Part shown: piece after piece, positions 33,916-43,353 of the stretch
How the letters are laid out: every line of letters starts with the position of its first letter
Numbering within the stretch: the stretch's first letter is position 1
NCBI RefSeq assembly: GCF_030269125.1
Contig: NZ_BSSM01000018.1
Coordinates: 110,407-174,406 of the forward strand
From: Streptomyces hygroscopicus subsp. hygroscopicus
GTDB taxonomy: Bacteria; Actinomycetota; Actinomycetes; Streptomycetales; Streptomycetaceae
DNA: 64,000 nucleotides
Direction: 5' to 3'
Translations under genes and position numbers: made by a program
Notes under the pieces: model-generated
Told to the model about the DNA's origin: nothing
Database searches by the model: none
What the model saw: only the letters and a program-made list of their open reading frames with translations

Positions 33916-35430
33916 TCAGGGCCCGACGCGGTACAGGACCTGGTGCCCGGGGCCCGTCGCCACCTTCCGCAGGCCGGGGCCGGCCAGGTCGGCCGAGCCC
34001 ACGACCCACCGGACTCCGTACTCCCGCAGGATCCGCCGCCGTTCCGCCGCGGACGTCCCGTCCGCGAAGAACCGGTCCACCGCGGCCGACCGCCGCGCGG
34101 AGTCCCGGAGGAACACATCCGGATAACCCGGCGCCACGGTGTATCCCCCGTACGCCGGAATCTGCCGCGCCGGAAACGTGCGGGCCATCACCACGTCCCC
34201 GTACCGCACCCACGGCGTGATCCAGTGATAACCGGCCCACGGCGCCTCGTACCTGGCGGCCAGCACGGACGGCAGCGCGTCCTTCCCGGTCACGTACCCG
34301 AGCGTCCCGGCCTGCGCCCACGCCCCCACCGCCAGCGCGAGGCCGAGCACACACGCCCACCCCGCCCGCGCCGCCCGCCGCCCGGCGGACACCACCTCCA
34401 GCGCGGCCGCGAGCTGCGCCGGGATCAGCGCGGCGGGCAGCGCGCGGCCCCAGGAATAGTGCCCGGTCAGCCCGCCGGCCGCGACGACCAGCGCGCCGAG
34501 GACGAAGAACAGCGCCAGCGCGTCCCACCGGTCCCGCCGCAGGCGCGGCACCAGCGCCGCCACCCCGAGCAGCACCAGCCCGAACCGTGCGAACAGGTGC
34601 TGGTACAGCGACTTGTGGATCGCCTCCAGATCCGCCCCGGCGGAGAACAGCGAGAAGAAGTCGTAGTACGGCCACAGCCCCAGCAGCACGGCCCCGAGCG
34701 CCAGTCCGCCCCCGAGCCGCAGCCACACGTCCCGGCCCGGACGGGCGGAGACGACCATGGCCAGCGCCCCGAGCGTGGCGACGACGCCCGTGAACTGGTG
34801 GCAGAGCAGGATCAGCGCCCAGAGCACGCCGAGCGCCAGCCACCGCCCCCAGGACGCCCGCGCCCGCAGCGACCGGGTGAGCCAGGCCCAGAAGTGGAAG
34901 GTGAGCCCGAGCGCGAACACGCTCGGGTAGGAGATGGTCAGGGCGAGGGAGTGCAGCCCGGTGAACCCGCTCCAGTTGAGGACGGCGGTCCCCCACAGCA
35001 GAACCAGGCCGAGCAGGGCGAGCGCCGGCGCGGCGCGGTGCGCGCTGAGCGTGCGGACGTACCGCCACACGCCCGTGACCAGCAGGGTCAGACCCACGAG
35101 CGCGCCGATGCGCAGCACCACGAACACCGACAGGCCGCTGACCTTGGCGAGCGCGCCCAGCAGCAGCATCCACGGCGAGTAGTACGGACTCGGCGTGTCC
35201 GCGTCGACCAGCGGATTGCCGGGGTGCAGCAGGCTGTGCCCGAGCCGCTGGATCGTGGCCGCGTGCATGCCGAGGTCGCCGATCCACGGCAGCCGGACGA
35301 TCACCGCCAGCAGCAGCGCCACCACGAGCACCGCGGCCACCTGCGGCACCGCACGCGCCGCCCGCGCGCCGCCGCCCGACGGCTCCGGGCGGCTCACCTG
35401 TTCTTCGAGGTCAGACTGCGCTGCGTGCAT
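33916..35430 (-). CDS. multi-spanning membrane protein, probable GT-C-like glycosyltransferase
   Basis: 504 residues, about 11 hydrophobic helices, then a soluble C-terminal domain of about 110 residues (YGVRWVVGSADLAGPG). The first external loop after helix 1 has DLGMHAATIQRLG and NPLVDADTPSPYYSPW, acidic positions as in GT-C enzymes, but I cannot name the family. ATG 35430 is preferred; GTG 35388 is possible. It lies at the end of the wall-polymer block, convergent with the GT2 gene. Its start overlaps the end of a short upstream frame that resembles a GtrA C-terminus, so the two may be coupled. A role in polymer sugar decoration is plausible but not shown. Confidence 0.65.
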   Translation of the reverse strand: MHAAQSDLEEQVSRPEPSGGGARAARAVPQVAAVLVVALLLAVIVRLPWIGDLGMHAATIQRLGHSLLHPGNPLVDADTPSPYYSPWMLLLGALAKVSGLSVFVVLRIGALVGLTLLVTGVWRYVRTLSAHRAAPALALLGLVLLWGTAVLNWSGFTGLHSLALTISYPSVFALGLTFHFWAWLTRSLRARASWGRWLALGVLWALILLCHQFTGVVATLGALAMVVSARPGRDVWLRLGGGLALGAVLLGLWPYYDFFSLFSAGADLEAIHKSLYQHLFARFGLVLLGVAALVPRLRRDRWDALALFFVLGALVVAAGGLTGHYSWGRALPAALIPAQLAAALEVVSAGRRAARAGWACVLGLALAVGAWAQAGTLGYVTGKDALPSVLAARYEAPWAGYHWITPWVRYGDVVMARTFPARQIPAYGGYTVAPGYPDVFLRDSARRSAAVDRFFADGTSAAERRRILREYGVRWVVGSADLAGPGLRKVATGPGHQVLYRVGP

Positions 35431-35560
35431 TCTGCTGGAACACCCATGTCCGATAGACGAGAAAACGAAAAGCGGAGGCGAGAACGATGGACAGCGCAAA
35501 CCCTATCCGAAGGAAACCGATGAGCAGGAAAAGGTAAATCCACCCATCTCCTTTGTGCAA
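35411..35560 (-). pseudogene. GtrA-like C-terminal fragment or small membrane protein
   Basis: An open frame of about 50 codons on the minus strand reads a hydrophobic helix, WIYLFLLIGFLRIGFALS, continuing to AFRFLVYRTWVFQQNA before TGA at 35411. The ending RFLVYRTWVF resembles the last helix and basic tail of GtrA-family flippase-like proteins. Third-position GC is about 63%, far below neighbouring genes. Possible starts are TTG 35560 (no ribosome site) or ATT 35539 (AAAGGAG 8 nt upstream); no ATG or GTG is available. The frame overlaps the next gene start by 20 bp. It is either a remnant of a deleted GtrA gene or an unusual-start small protein. Confidence 0.4.
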
Positions 35561-35577
35561 AGGTCGGCAAGAAAAGG

Positions 35578-35614
35578 AACGCCCCGGGCCGATTCCTCAT
35601 CGGCCCGGGGCGTT
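35578..35614. terminator. bidirectional terminator after gdh
   Basis: A 16-bp perfect stem (35578-35593 with 35599-35614) with a 5-nt loop, 28 bp beyond the gdh stop on the minus strand. It is followed in that direction by CCTTTTCTT. Confidence 0.9.
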
Positions 35615-35641
35615 CTCAGCCTCGTACGGGTGTCGCCGCGG

Positions 35642-38600
35642 CTACGAGTGCGTGCGCAGCAGCGTCCGCATCGTCCGCATCGCCACCGACAGGTTGGCGA
35701 GGTCGAAGGAGTCCGAACCGCGGATCTCCTCCAGCGTGGTGCGCGCCCGGCTCAGGATGGGCGCGTTCCTCTGCTCCCAGGCCGTGAAGCGCTGCTCCGG
35801 CGACGAGGTGCCGTTGCCCACCGCGAGCACGTCCGCGGTCAGGGCCGCGTGCGCCGCGTAGAGGTCCTCGCGGATGGAGGCGCGCGCCATGGACTGCCAG
35901 CGGTCGTTGCGCGGCAGCTCGATGATGCGGTCCATCAGCTGGGTGATGCCGAGGCGGTCGGCGAGGTCGTAGTAGACCTCGGCTACGTCCAGCGGCTCCT
36001 TGCCCATGCGGTCGGCCACCGAGACGATGTCGAGCGCCGGGAAGGCGGAGGAGAACCCGGCCACGCGGGTGGCGAGCTCGTCCGGGACGCCGGCCGCGGA
36101 CAGCTCGTCGTACACGTGCTGGTACCACTCCAGGTCCGCGCCGCGCACCAGCTTGGGCAGCTGCTGCCAGACCTGCTCGACGCGCTCGGCGAAGAACTCC
36201 ACCGTCTCGGCGAGCTGGAGCGGCTGCGGCCGGTTGTTGAGCAGCCAGCGGGTGCCGCGCTCGACCAGACGGCGCGAGTGCAGCCGGATGCGGGTCTGGA
36301 CACCGGCGTCGACCTGGTTGTCCAGGGCCTCCACCGCGTCCCACACCGGGGCCGAGCAGAAGATCGCGCGGGCCGCGGTCTGGGCCCGGACGATCTCCTC
36401 CAGGGAGGCGCCGGTCTCCTCGCGCAGGCGGTGCAGATACGTCGTACCGCCCGTGTTGACCGTGTCGTTGACCAGCACCGTGGTGGTGATCTCGCGACGC
36501 AGCGGGTGGTTGTCGACGGCCTCCGTGAACCGCTCGCGCAGGGCGGTCGGGAAGTAGGCGTGCAGCAGGCCGCGCAGGTACGGGTCGTCCGGCAGCGAGG
36601 TGCCCAGCAGCTCCTCGGCGACCGTGATCTTCGTGTACGCCATGACGACGGCCGTCTCCGGACCGGTCAGGCCCTGGCCCTGGCCGAGGCGCTCGCGGAT
36701 CTGGCGGTCGGTCGGCAGGAACTCCAGCGCCCGGTCCAGGTGGCCCTCGTGCACCAGGTGGCGGAGGAACCGCTGCTGGGCGTGGAGCATGTCCTTGGCC
36801 TGGAACAGCGCGTTGGCGAGCGCGGTGTTCTGCGCGTAGTTGTTGCGCAGCACCAGCGAGCCGACCTCGTCGGTCATCTCGGCGAGCAGCTTGTTGCGCT
36901 GCTTGACGGTCATGTCGCCGTCCGCGACCAGGCCGTTCAGCAGGATCTTGATGTTCACCTCGTGGTCGGAGGTGTCCACGCCGGCGCTGTTGTCGATCGC
37001 GTCGGTGTTGATCTTGCCGCCGTGGTGGGCGAACTCGATGCGGCCGAGCTGGGTCAGGCCCAGGTTGCCGCCCTCGCCGACGACCTTGACGCGCAGGTCG
37101 GCGCCGTCGACGCGGATGGCGTCGTTGGCCTTGTCGCCGACGTCCGCGTTCGACTCCGCGGACGACTTCACGTAGGTGCCGATGCCGCCGTTCCACAGCA
37201 GGTCGACCGGCGCCATGAGGATCGTCTTCATCAGGTCGGCCGGGGTCATCTTGGCGACCTTGCCCTCGATGCCGAGGGCCTCGCGGATGTGCGCGTTGAG
37301 CTGGATCGACTTGGCGCTGCGCGGGAAGATCCCGCCGCCCGCCGACAGCAGCTCGGTGTCGTAGTCGGCCCAGCTGGAGCGGGGCAGCTCGAACAGGCGG
37401 CGGCGCTCGGCGTACGAGGTGGCCGCGTCCGGGGTCGGGTCGATGAAGATGTGCCGGTGGTCGAAGGCGGCGACCAGGCGGATGTGCTCGGACAGCAGCA
37501 TGCCGTTGCCGAACACGTCGCCGGACATGTCACCGATGCCGACGACCGTGAAGTCCTCGGACTGGGTGTCCACGCCCAGCTCGCGGAAGTGACGCTTGAC
37601 GGACTCCCACGCGCCGCGCGCGGTGATGCCCATGCCCTTGTGGTCGTAGCCCGCCGAACCGCCGGAGGCGAAGGCGTCGCCGAGCCAGAAGTTGTACTTC
37701 TCGGCGACCCCGTTGGCGATGTCCGAGAAGGTGGCGGTGCCCTTGTCGGCCGCGACGACCAGGTAGGTGTCGTCACCGTCGTGCCGCACCACGTCCTTGG
37801 GCGGTACGACCTCGCCGGCGACCATGTTGTCGGTGATGTCGAGCAGCGCCGAGATGAACGTCTTGTAGCTCGCGACGCCCTCCGCGAGCCACGCGTCCCG
37901 GTCCGCGGCCGGGTCCGGCAGCTGCTTGGCGACGAAGCCGCCCTTGGCGCCGACCGGCACGATGACGGTGTTCTTCACCATCTGCGCCTTGACCAGGCCG
38001 AGGATCTCGGTGCGGAAGTCCTCGCGCCGGTCGGACCAGCGCAGGCCACCGCGCGCGACCTTGCCGAAACGCAGGTGCACGCCCTCGACGCGCGGCGAGT
38101 ACACCCAGATCTCGAACGCCGGGCGCGGCGCGGGCAGGTCGGGGATGGCCTGCGGGTCGAACTTCATCGACACGTAGTCGTGCGGGTGGCCGTCGGGGCG
38201 CCGCTGGAAGAAGTTGGTGCGCAGGGTCGCCTTGATGACGGTCAGGAAGGAGCGCAGGATGCGGTCCTCGTCCAGGCTCGCCACCTGGTCCAGGGCCGCG
38301 TCCAGCTCCTCCAGCAGGGCGTCCGTCAGCTCCAGGCCGGCCTGCTGGCGCTCCGGGGACATGCGCGCCTCGAACAGCGAGACGAGCAGCCGGGTGGTGT
38401 GGACGTTGTTGCGGAGGGTGTCCTCCATGTAGTCCTGCGAGAAGGTCGAACCGGCCTGGCGCAGGTACTTGGCGTAGGCGCGCAGCACCATCGCCTCGCG
38501 CCAGGTCAGCCCGGCGCTGAGCACGAGGGCGTTGAAGCCGTCGTTCTCCGCGCGGCCGGTCCAGGTCGCGGCGAACGCCTCCTGGAAGCGCTCACGGCCG

Positions 38601-40603
38601 TCGTCGCCCAGGAAGTCGCCGCCGGGGCCGCCGAGCGACTTGGGGATGCGCAGACCGAAGTCGTAGATCCAGCCGGTGGTGCGGTCGGAGCAGCGCAGCT
38701 CGTACGGCCGCTCGTCCACGACCTCGACGCCGATCCGCTGCAGGACGGGCAGCACGGCGGACAGGGAGACGGAGGCGCCCTTGCGGTAGATCTTGAAGCG
38801 GCGCTCGTCGGGGGCGGCGCCGACCGGCTCGTACAGGCTCAGCGCGAAGTCGTTGCCCGGCTCCTCGGTCAGCCGCTCCAGGTGCACGAGGTCGGCCACG
38901 GCCGCGCGCGGCGTGTGGTCCGCCTTGTAGCCCTCGGGGAAGGCGTTGGCGTAGCGGCGCTGCAGCTCGGCGGCGCGCTCCTCGCCCAGTTCGGCGTTGA
39001 GCGCCTCGGCGAACCCGTCCGTCCAGGAGCGGGCCGCCTCGACCAGGCGGGCCTCGATGCGGTCCTTGTCGGCGTCCGACAGCTCGGGCAGCTCGGTGCC
39101 CTGCGGGACGCGGACCACGAAGTGCAGCCGGGACAGGATCGACTCGGTGTTCCAGGCCGTGAAGTCGACGCTGGTGCCGTCCAGCTCCTCCTTCAGGATG
39201 TCGATGATCCGCAGGCGCACGCCGGTGGTGTAGCGGTCGCGCGGCAGGTAGACCAGGGCCGAGTAGTAGCGGCCGTACTCGTCCTGGCGCAGGTACAGAC
39301 GCAGCCGGCGGCGCTCCTGGAGGTAGAGCACGCTGGTGACGATCGACTGGAGTTCGGCGGCAGGCGTCTGGAACAGCTCGTCGCGCGGGTAGGTCTCCAG
39401 GATCTGGAGCAGGTCGCGGCCGTCGTGGCTGTTGGGCGAGAACCCGGCGCGGTCCAGGACCTCGGCGACCTTGCGGCGGATGACCGGGACGCGGCGCACC
39501 GATTCGGTGTACGCGGCCGAGGAGAACAGGCCGAGGAAGCGGCGCTCCCCGACGACATTGCCGTCCTTGTCGAACTTCTTGACGCCGATGTAGTCGAGGT
39601 ACGACGGCCGGTGCACGGTGGCCCGGCTGTTCGCCTTGGTCAGCACCAGCAGCTTGTGCTCGCGGGCCTTGGCGCGCGCGTCGGCCGGCAGCCGCTCGAA
39701 GGAGGGGCTGACCGGGTGCTGGTCGTCCTCGGCGTGGTGCGGGTCGGAACGCAGGATGCCGAGGCCGGTGCCGGGCACGGCGGCCAGGGTGTCGTCCTCG
39801 CGCAGCTGGTACTCGCGGAAGCCCAGGAAGGTGAAGTGGTCGGTGGCGAGCCAGCGCAGCAGCTCGCGGGCCTCCTCGACCTCGGGCTTCGGCAGGTCCG
39901 CGGGGACCGGCTCGCTCTCCAGCTCGCCGCCGATCCGCGCCGCCGCCTCCCGCATCTTCTCCCAGTCCTCGACGGCCTCGCGGACGTCGGACAGCACGCG
40001 CAGCAGGTCGGAGGTGATCTGCTTCAGGTCGGCGCGGTCGGTCTCGCGGTCGATCTCGACGTGGATCCACGACTCGACGTGCGCGTCGTGCGGCAGCTCG
40101 GCGGCGTCGACGGAGCCGGCCGGGGTCGGCAGGATCTCCAGCAGCCGGCCCGTCAGGTCGCGGCGGACCACGAACTGCGGGTGGATCACGACATGGATGC
40201 CGCGGCCGCCCCGGGTCAGCTCGTTCGTGACGGAGTCGACCAGGAACGGCATGTCGTCGGTCACGACCTCGACGACCGTGTGGCTGCACGTCCAGCCGTT
40301 CTCCTCGACCGTCGGGGTGTGGACCCGGACGTTCGCGGTGCCCTGGGGACGGTTCTCGGCGAGACGGTGGTGCGAGACCGCGGCGCCGAAGACGTCCACC
40401 GGGTCGCGGTCGGCGAGGTCCTCGGGTGCGGTGTGCAGGTAGTAGCGCTGGAGGAACGCGAGGGGGGATTCGCTGTCCGGGGTGTCCGGGGAGCCCTCGC
40501 CCGTCGACCCGGTCGGTAGGTTCCCCCCGACCGGGCCGTTCTCAGCTACCCGAGCGGCCCGTTCGAGCAGCTCGGCCTTGGCTTCGTCCAGCTTGGTCTG
40601 CAT
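35642..40603 (-). CDS. gdhB: NAD-specific glutamate dehydrogenase, 180-kDa class
   Basis: 1653 residues, matching the very large NAD-GDH class first described in Streptomyces clavuligerus. It deaminates glutamate to 2-oxoglutarate and ammonia for catabolism. The N-terminal half has ACT-like regulatory regions. The catalytic region in the C-terminal half contains GGLRWSDRREDFRTEILGL and VKNTVIVPVGAKGGF with the substrate lysines, then GVGDMSGDVFGNGML-type Rossmann sequence (IGDMSGDVFGNGML). ATG 40603 has AGAGGA close upstream and CAGGAG further back. It is monocistronic, bounded by a strong terminator. The antisense strand is also open for long stretches, an effect of codon bias. Confidence 0.96.
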   Translation of the reverse strand: MQTKLDEAKAELLERAARVAENGPVGGNLPTGSTGEGSPDTPDSESPLAFLQRYYLHTAPEDLADRDPVDVFGAAVSHHRLAENRPQGTANVRVHTPTVEENGWTCSHTVVEVVTDDMPFLVDSVTNELTRGGRGIHVVIHPQFVVRRDLTGRLLEILPTPAGSVDAAELPHDAHVESWIHVEIDRETDRADLKQITSDLLRVLSDVREAVEDWEKMREAAARIGGELESEPVPADLPKPEVEEARELLRWLATDHFTFLGFREYQLREDDTLAAVPGTGLGILRSDPHHAEDDQHPVSPSFERLPADARAKAREHKLLVLTKANSRATVHRPSYLDYIGVKKFDKDGNVVGERRFLGLFSSAAYTESVRRVPVIRRKVAEVLDRAGFSPNSHDGRDLLQILETYPRDELFQTPAAELQSIVTSVLYLQERRRLRLYLRQDEYGRYYSALVYLPRDRYTTGVRLRIIDILKEELDGTSVDFTAWNTESILSRLHFVVRVPQGTELPELSDADKDRIEARLVEAARSWTDGFAEALNAELGEERAAELQRRYANAFPEGYKADHTPRAAVADLVHLERLTEEPGNDFALSLYEPVGAAPDERRFKIYRKGASVSLSAVLPVLQRIGVEVVDERPYELRCSDRTTGWIYDFGLRIPKSLGGPGGDFLGDDGRERFQEAFAATWTGRAENDGFNALVLSAGLTWREAMVLRAYAKYLRQAGSTFSQDYMEDTLRNNVHTTRLLVSLFEARMSPERQQAGLELTDALLEELDAALDQVASLDEDRILRSFLTVIKATLRTNFFQRRPDGHPHDYVSMKFDPQAIPDLPAPRPAFEIWVYSPRVEGVHLRFGKVARGGLRWSDRREDFRTEILGLVKAQMVKNTVIVPVGAKGGFVAKQLPDPAADRDAWLAEGVASYKTFISALLDITDNMVAGEVVPPKDVVRHDGDDTYLVVAADKGTATFSDIANGVAEKYNFWLGDAFASGGSAGYDHKGMGITARGAWESVKRHFRELGVDTQSEDFTVVGIGDMSGDVFGNGMLLSEHIRLVAAFDHRHIFIDPTPDAATSYAERRRLFELPRSSWADYDTELLSAGGGIFPRSAKSIQLNAHIREALGIEGKVAKMTPADLMKTILMAPVDLLWNGGIGTYVKSSAESNADVGDKANDAIRVDGADLRVKVVGEGGNLGLTQLGRIEFAHHGGKINTDAIDNSAGVDTSDHEVNIKILLNGLVADGDMTVKQRNKLLAEMTDEVGSLVLRNNYAQNTALANALFQAKDMLHAQQRFLRHLVHEGHLDRALEFLPTDRQIRERLGQGQGLTGPETAVVMAYTKITVAEELLGTSLPDDPYLRGLLHAYFPTALRERFTEAVDNHPLRREITTTVLVNDTVNTGGTTYLHRLREETGASLEEIVRAQTAARAIFCSAPVWDAVEALDNQVDAGVQTRIRLHSRRLVERGTRWLLNNRPQPLQLAETVEFFAERVEQVWQQLPKLVRGADLEWYQHVYDELSAAGVPDELATRVAGFSSAFPALDIVSVADRMGKEPLDVAEVYYDLADRLGITQLMDRIIELPRNDRWQSMARASIREDLYAAHAALTADVLAVGNGTSSPEQRFTAWEQRNAPILSRARTTLEEIRGSDSFDLANLSVAMRTMRTLLRTHS

Positions 40604-41195
40604 TGTCCTCTGGCTCCTGTCGCGCGCCGTTGCGTGACGTAGAAGGAAGTACTGGTTCTTCCCCTGCGGCTCGACGCCACGGCCCGGGATTTCCGGTCCG
40701 TTCCGACGCTATGCCGCCAGGCGGGATGAGCGGGGGGTATTCGGCCATTTCCGACACGGCCGTCGAGTGTGACGCTGCTCTCGGCACCGTCGCATTCCGG
40801 GCCGGCCTCGGCGTCCTGGGGGCGGCGGCGCCCCCGTCCCGCCCGCGCGGACCAGCGAACGCCGCCCGGTCACGGAGGTCCTCCGTGCAACCCGGGCGCG
40901 GGGCGGGAGCCACATCGCTCCCGCGAGCTATCGCGCTGATCACGCCACCAGGCTATCGCTCCTCACCCCGGAACAGTCATGAGCCGTATGTGTACAAAAC
41001 AGGGGGTCGAACTTTGACGTTCTGCACAGCGCCGGAGACCGTCCGGGTGGCGTAACCGGATCCGGCCAGGTGAGGGGCGGGGCGGGGTAGCGGCGCGCCG
41101 TCCCGCGCAGCACTCTGAAAGCGACGGGCCAGGAGTTGCCGAGGGGTCCGTCCCGTCCGTCCCGTCCGTCCCGTCCGTCCCGGAGGAGCGCCGAC
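40604..41195. other. divergent intergenic region gdh / PfpI gene
   Basis: 592 bp with no supported gene. It must hold both promoters. A relatively AT-rich core at about 40976-41022 (containing TGTGTACAAAAC and TTGACG) is the best promoter candidate, but paired elements are not convincing. A 9-bp tandem repeat ends just before the PfpI ribosome site. Confidence 0.5.
41146..41181 (+). repeat. 9-bp tandem repeat x4 before PfpI gene
   Basis: GTCCGTCCC is repeated four times without mismatch and is followed directly by the GGAGGAG ribosome site at 41182-41188. Slippage would change the 5' UTR length in 9-bp steps. Confidence 0.9.
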
Positions 41196-41762
41196 ATGCC
41201 CCCGAAGATCCTCATCGTCACCGGCGACGCCGCGGAGTCCCTGGAGGTCCTCTACCCCTACCAGCGCCTGCGCGAGGAGGGCTACGACGTCGACGTCGCG
41301 GCCCCCTCCCGCAAGACCCTCCGCTTCGTCGTGCACGACTTCGAGCCCGGTTACGACACGTACACCGAGAAGCCGGGGTACACCTGGCCCGCCGACCTCG
41401 CCTTCTCCGAGGTCGACCCCGGCGCGTACGCCGCCCTCGTCATCCCCGGCGGCCGGGCCCCCGAGTACCTGCGCAACGACCCCGAACTGCGCAAGATCCT
41501 CAAGGCCTTCTTCGACGCCGACAAGCCGGTCGCCCAGATCTGCCACGGCCCCCTGCTCACCGCCGCGATCGACACCCTGCGCGGCCGCCGCGTCACCGCC
41601 TACCCGGCGCTGGAACCCGACATGCAGTCCGCCGGCGCGAGCTTCCTGGACACGGAGACCGTGATCGACGGCACGCTGGTCTCCGCCCGCGCCTGGCCGG
41701 ATCATCCGGCGTGGATGCGGGAGTTCGTCAAGGTGCTGCGGGCGAAGGCGCCGGTGAACTGA
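41196..41762 (+). CDS. DJ-1/PfpI family protein
   Basis: 188 residues of the class I glutamine amidotransferase-like DJ-1/PfpI superfamily. The nucleophile-elbow cysteine is Cys116 in QICHGPL, preceded by ALVIPGGRAPEYL. Members act as deglycases, chaperones or peptidases; the exact reaction is not readable here. GGAGGAG 7 nt before ATG 41196 is a strong ribosome site. It is monocistronic, convergent with a HAD gene 36 bp away. Confidence 0.9.
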   Translation: MPPKILIVTGDAAESLEVLYPYQRLREEGYDVDVAAPSRKTLRFVVHDFEPGYDTYTEKPGYTWPADLAFSEVDPGAYAALVIPGGRAPEYLRNDPELRKILKAFFDADKPVAQICHGPLLTAAIDTLRGRRVTAYPALEPDMQSAGASFLDTETVIDGTLVSARAWPDHPAWMREFVKVLRAKAPVN

Positions 41763-41798
41763 GCGGCCGCGGCGCACAGGGCGCCCACGAGGGCACCC

Positions 41799-42473
41799 TC
41801 ACGCGGCTACGGCTATCCGCTGCGCGACCTCCACCGCCTCCGCCAGCGTGTCCACCACGGGCACGCCGACCTCCTCCAGGCTGGCCCTGCTGTGCGACCC
41901 GCCGGTGTACAGCACCGCCCCGGCCCCCGCGTACCGCGCCGCCACGGCGTCGTCCGCCGCGTCCCCGATCACGACCGTCCGCCCCGGCTCCACCGCCCCC
42001 GTGAGCCGGGACAGATGCCGCACCATGTGCTCCGCCTTGCTCCCCCCGGACGGCCCCGTCCGCCCGTCGACGCGCAGGAACTGCTCCTCGATCCCGAACC
42101 CCCGTACGAGCGGCACCAGTTCCTCGTGCCCGTACATGCTCAGCAGCGACTGGCTGTGCCCCGCCGTCCGCCATCCCCTGAGCAGCTCCGCCGCCCCGGC
42201 GGTCAACGCGCACCGCGCCCGCTGCTCCGCGTACCGCCGATGGAATATCCCGTCCATCAGCTCCCACTCGGCCTCGCTCGGCAGCCGCCCCATCAGCCGC
42301 TCGTAGAACTTCGGCACGGGCACGCAGTACAGCGCCCGGTACTGCTCCAGCGTGATCGGCGCCAGCCCCAGCTCCGCGAAGGCCGCGTTGGTCGCCCCGA
42401 TGATCGCCTCGTTGTCGTGGAACAGCGTGCCGTTCCAGTCCCAGACGATGTGCGCGCGTGCGTGCTTCCCCAT
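41799..42473 (-). CDS. HAD-family hydrolase, phosphoglycolate phosphatase-like
   Basis: 224 residues. HAD motif I is DWNGTLF (nucleophile Asp12, with Asn at the usual second Asp), motif III has the lysine in GGSKAEH, and motif IV is VVIGDAADD. The cap insertion is helical, as in subclass I phosphatases. The Asp-to-Asn change in motif I affects the residue that usually acts as general acid/base, so the preferred substrate or rate may differ from typical phosphatases. ATG 42473 lacks a ribosome site; a -10-like TACGGT ends 7 nt upstream, suggesting a leaderless message. Confidence 0.85.
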   Translation of the reverse strand: MGKHARAHIVWDWNGTLFHDNEAIIGATNAAFAELGLAPITLEQYRALYCVPVPKFYERLMGRLPSEAEWELMDGIFHRRYAEQRARCALTAGAAELLRGWRTAGHSQSLLSMYGHEELVPLVRGFGIEEQFLRVDGRTGPSGGSKAEHMVRHLSRLTGAVEPGRTVVIGDAADDAVAARYAGAGAVLYTGGSHSRASLEEVGVPVVDTLAEAVEVAQRIAVAA

Positions 42474-42530
42474 GCACACGACCGTACCCGCCCCCACCGA
42501 CAATCCGGCCGGGCGGCCGGTCCCGCCGGC

Positions 42531-43025
42531 TCAGCCCCGGCCGACGAGGTTCGGGATCTCCTGCGTGGCGTACCACAGCAGTTCGTGGTCGTCCGCCCCG
42601 TCCACCACGGACTGCGCGTCGTCGTCCCCGCCGTCCGCCGCCGCCAGCGCCCGCGCCGCCGCGCCCACGTCCCCCTCCGCGTCGTCGGCGTCGAGGTGGA
42701 CCGCCGCCGCCTTGGCGAGCGGCACCGTCACGGTCACGGTCACCTCGCCCGGCGCGGCGGGGTCGGCCGTCGCGGCGCCGTCGGAGACGTCCACGGCCAC
42801 CACGACCCGGCGCCGCGGGGCACCCTCGTCGGCCGCGAGCAGGCGCAGGGAGGCGAGCGCGGCCCGGCCGAGCGCGGCGTACTCGAGCTCCTCGATGTCG
42901 TCGGAGAGGTACCACTGGCGCAGGGCGGGCGTGACGGCGTACCCGACGAAGGGGCCGGCCCCCAGCTCACCCGTCCTGTGCGCCTCGGCGAGACCGGGGA
43001 GGGTCAGGGGGACGTAGACGCGCAT
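42531..43025 (-). CDS. conserved hypothetical protein (DUF6912-like)
   Basis: 164 residues. I recognise this as a conserved actinobacterial protein of unknown function, recalled as DUF6912. The N-terminus MRVYVPLTLPGLAE and the C-terminus DDHELLWYATQEIPNLV are its most distinctive parts. The middle is acidic and rich in Ala and Asp. No signal peptide or membrane helix is visible. ATG 43025 has AGGAAAGAG upstream. It is on the same strand as the HAD gene with 57 bp between them, so they may share a transcript. Confidence 0.75.
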   Translation of the reverse strand: MRVYVPLTLPGLAEAHRTGELGAGPFVGYAVTPALRQWYLSDDIEELEYAALGRAALASLRLLAADEGAPRRRVVVAVDVSDGAATADPAAPGEVTVTVTVPLAKAAAVHLDADDAEGDVGAAARALAAADGGDDDAQSVVDGADDHELLWYATQEIPNLVGRG

Positions 43026-43353
43026 GCTCGCCGCTCTTTCCTGGTCGAACGCTCCGCTGGGCCCGGGTCGGGGGCGCGGCCCCCGCCTTCCGGAGGGCCT
43101 TCAGGATACGTGCGGCTGTCCCCTTTCGAGTCCCTGGCCAGGCCCCCCGAACGTCAGCTCCACGCGTCGCGCCTCACCCGGCGCACCCGCGGGATATCGG
43201 GGTCCGGAACCCTGTCCATCCCCCTAGGGGGTGAATCCGTCCAGCCCCCCGCCACCACCGCCCGCGTCCTTGCTGCGCGGTTCCGTGCCCCGTACAAGAG
43301 CCCCACCACTAGTTACCGCCCGGTATCCCCCGGGCCGCCGAACGGGGACCCCC
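43026..43353. other. intergenic region with several GC-rich dyads
   Basis: 328 bp between divergent genes. It contains GGGGGCGCGGCCCCC-type inverted repeats near 43070-43087 and the palindrome CCCCCTAGGGGG (43221-43232). No gene is supported. Confidence 0.45.

Noticed and set aside
35195..40519. A very long open frame of about 1770 codons antisense to the glutamate dehydrogenase gene
   Set aside because: It mirrors the real gene in a phase where GC-rich codons rarely make stops. Its translation is low-complexity Val/Leu/Gly/Arg with no motifs, and the opposite strand encodes a complete, recognisable enzyme.
40604..41055. Open frames between gdh and the PfpI gene
   Set aside because: They have mixed third-position composition, no ribosome sites and no recognisable domains. 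The region is better explained as a divergent promoter region.
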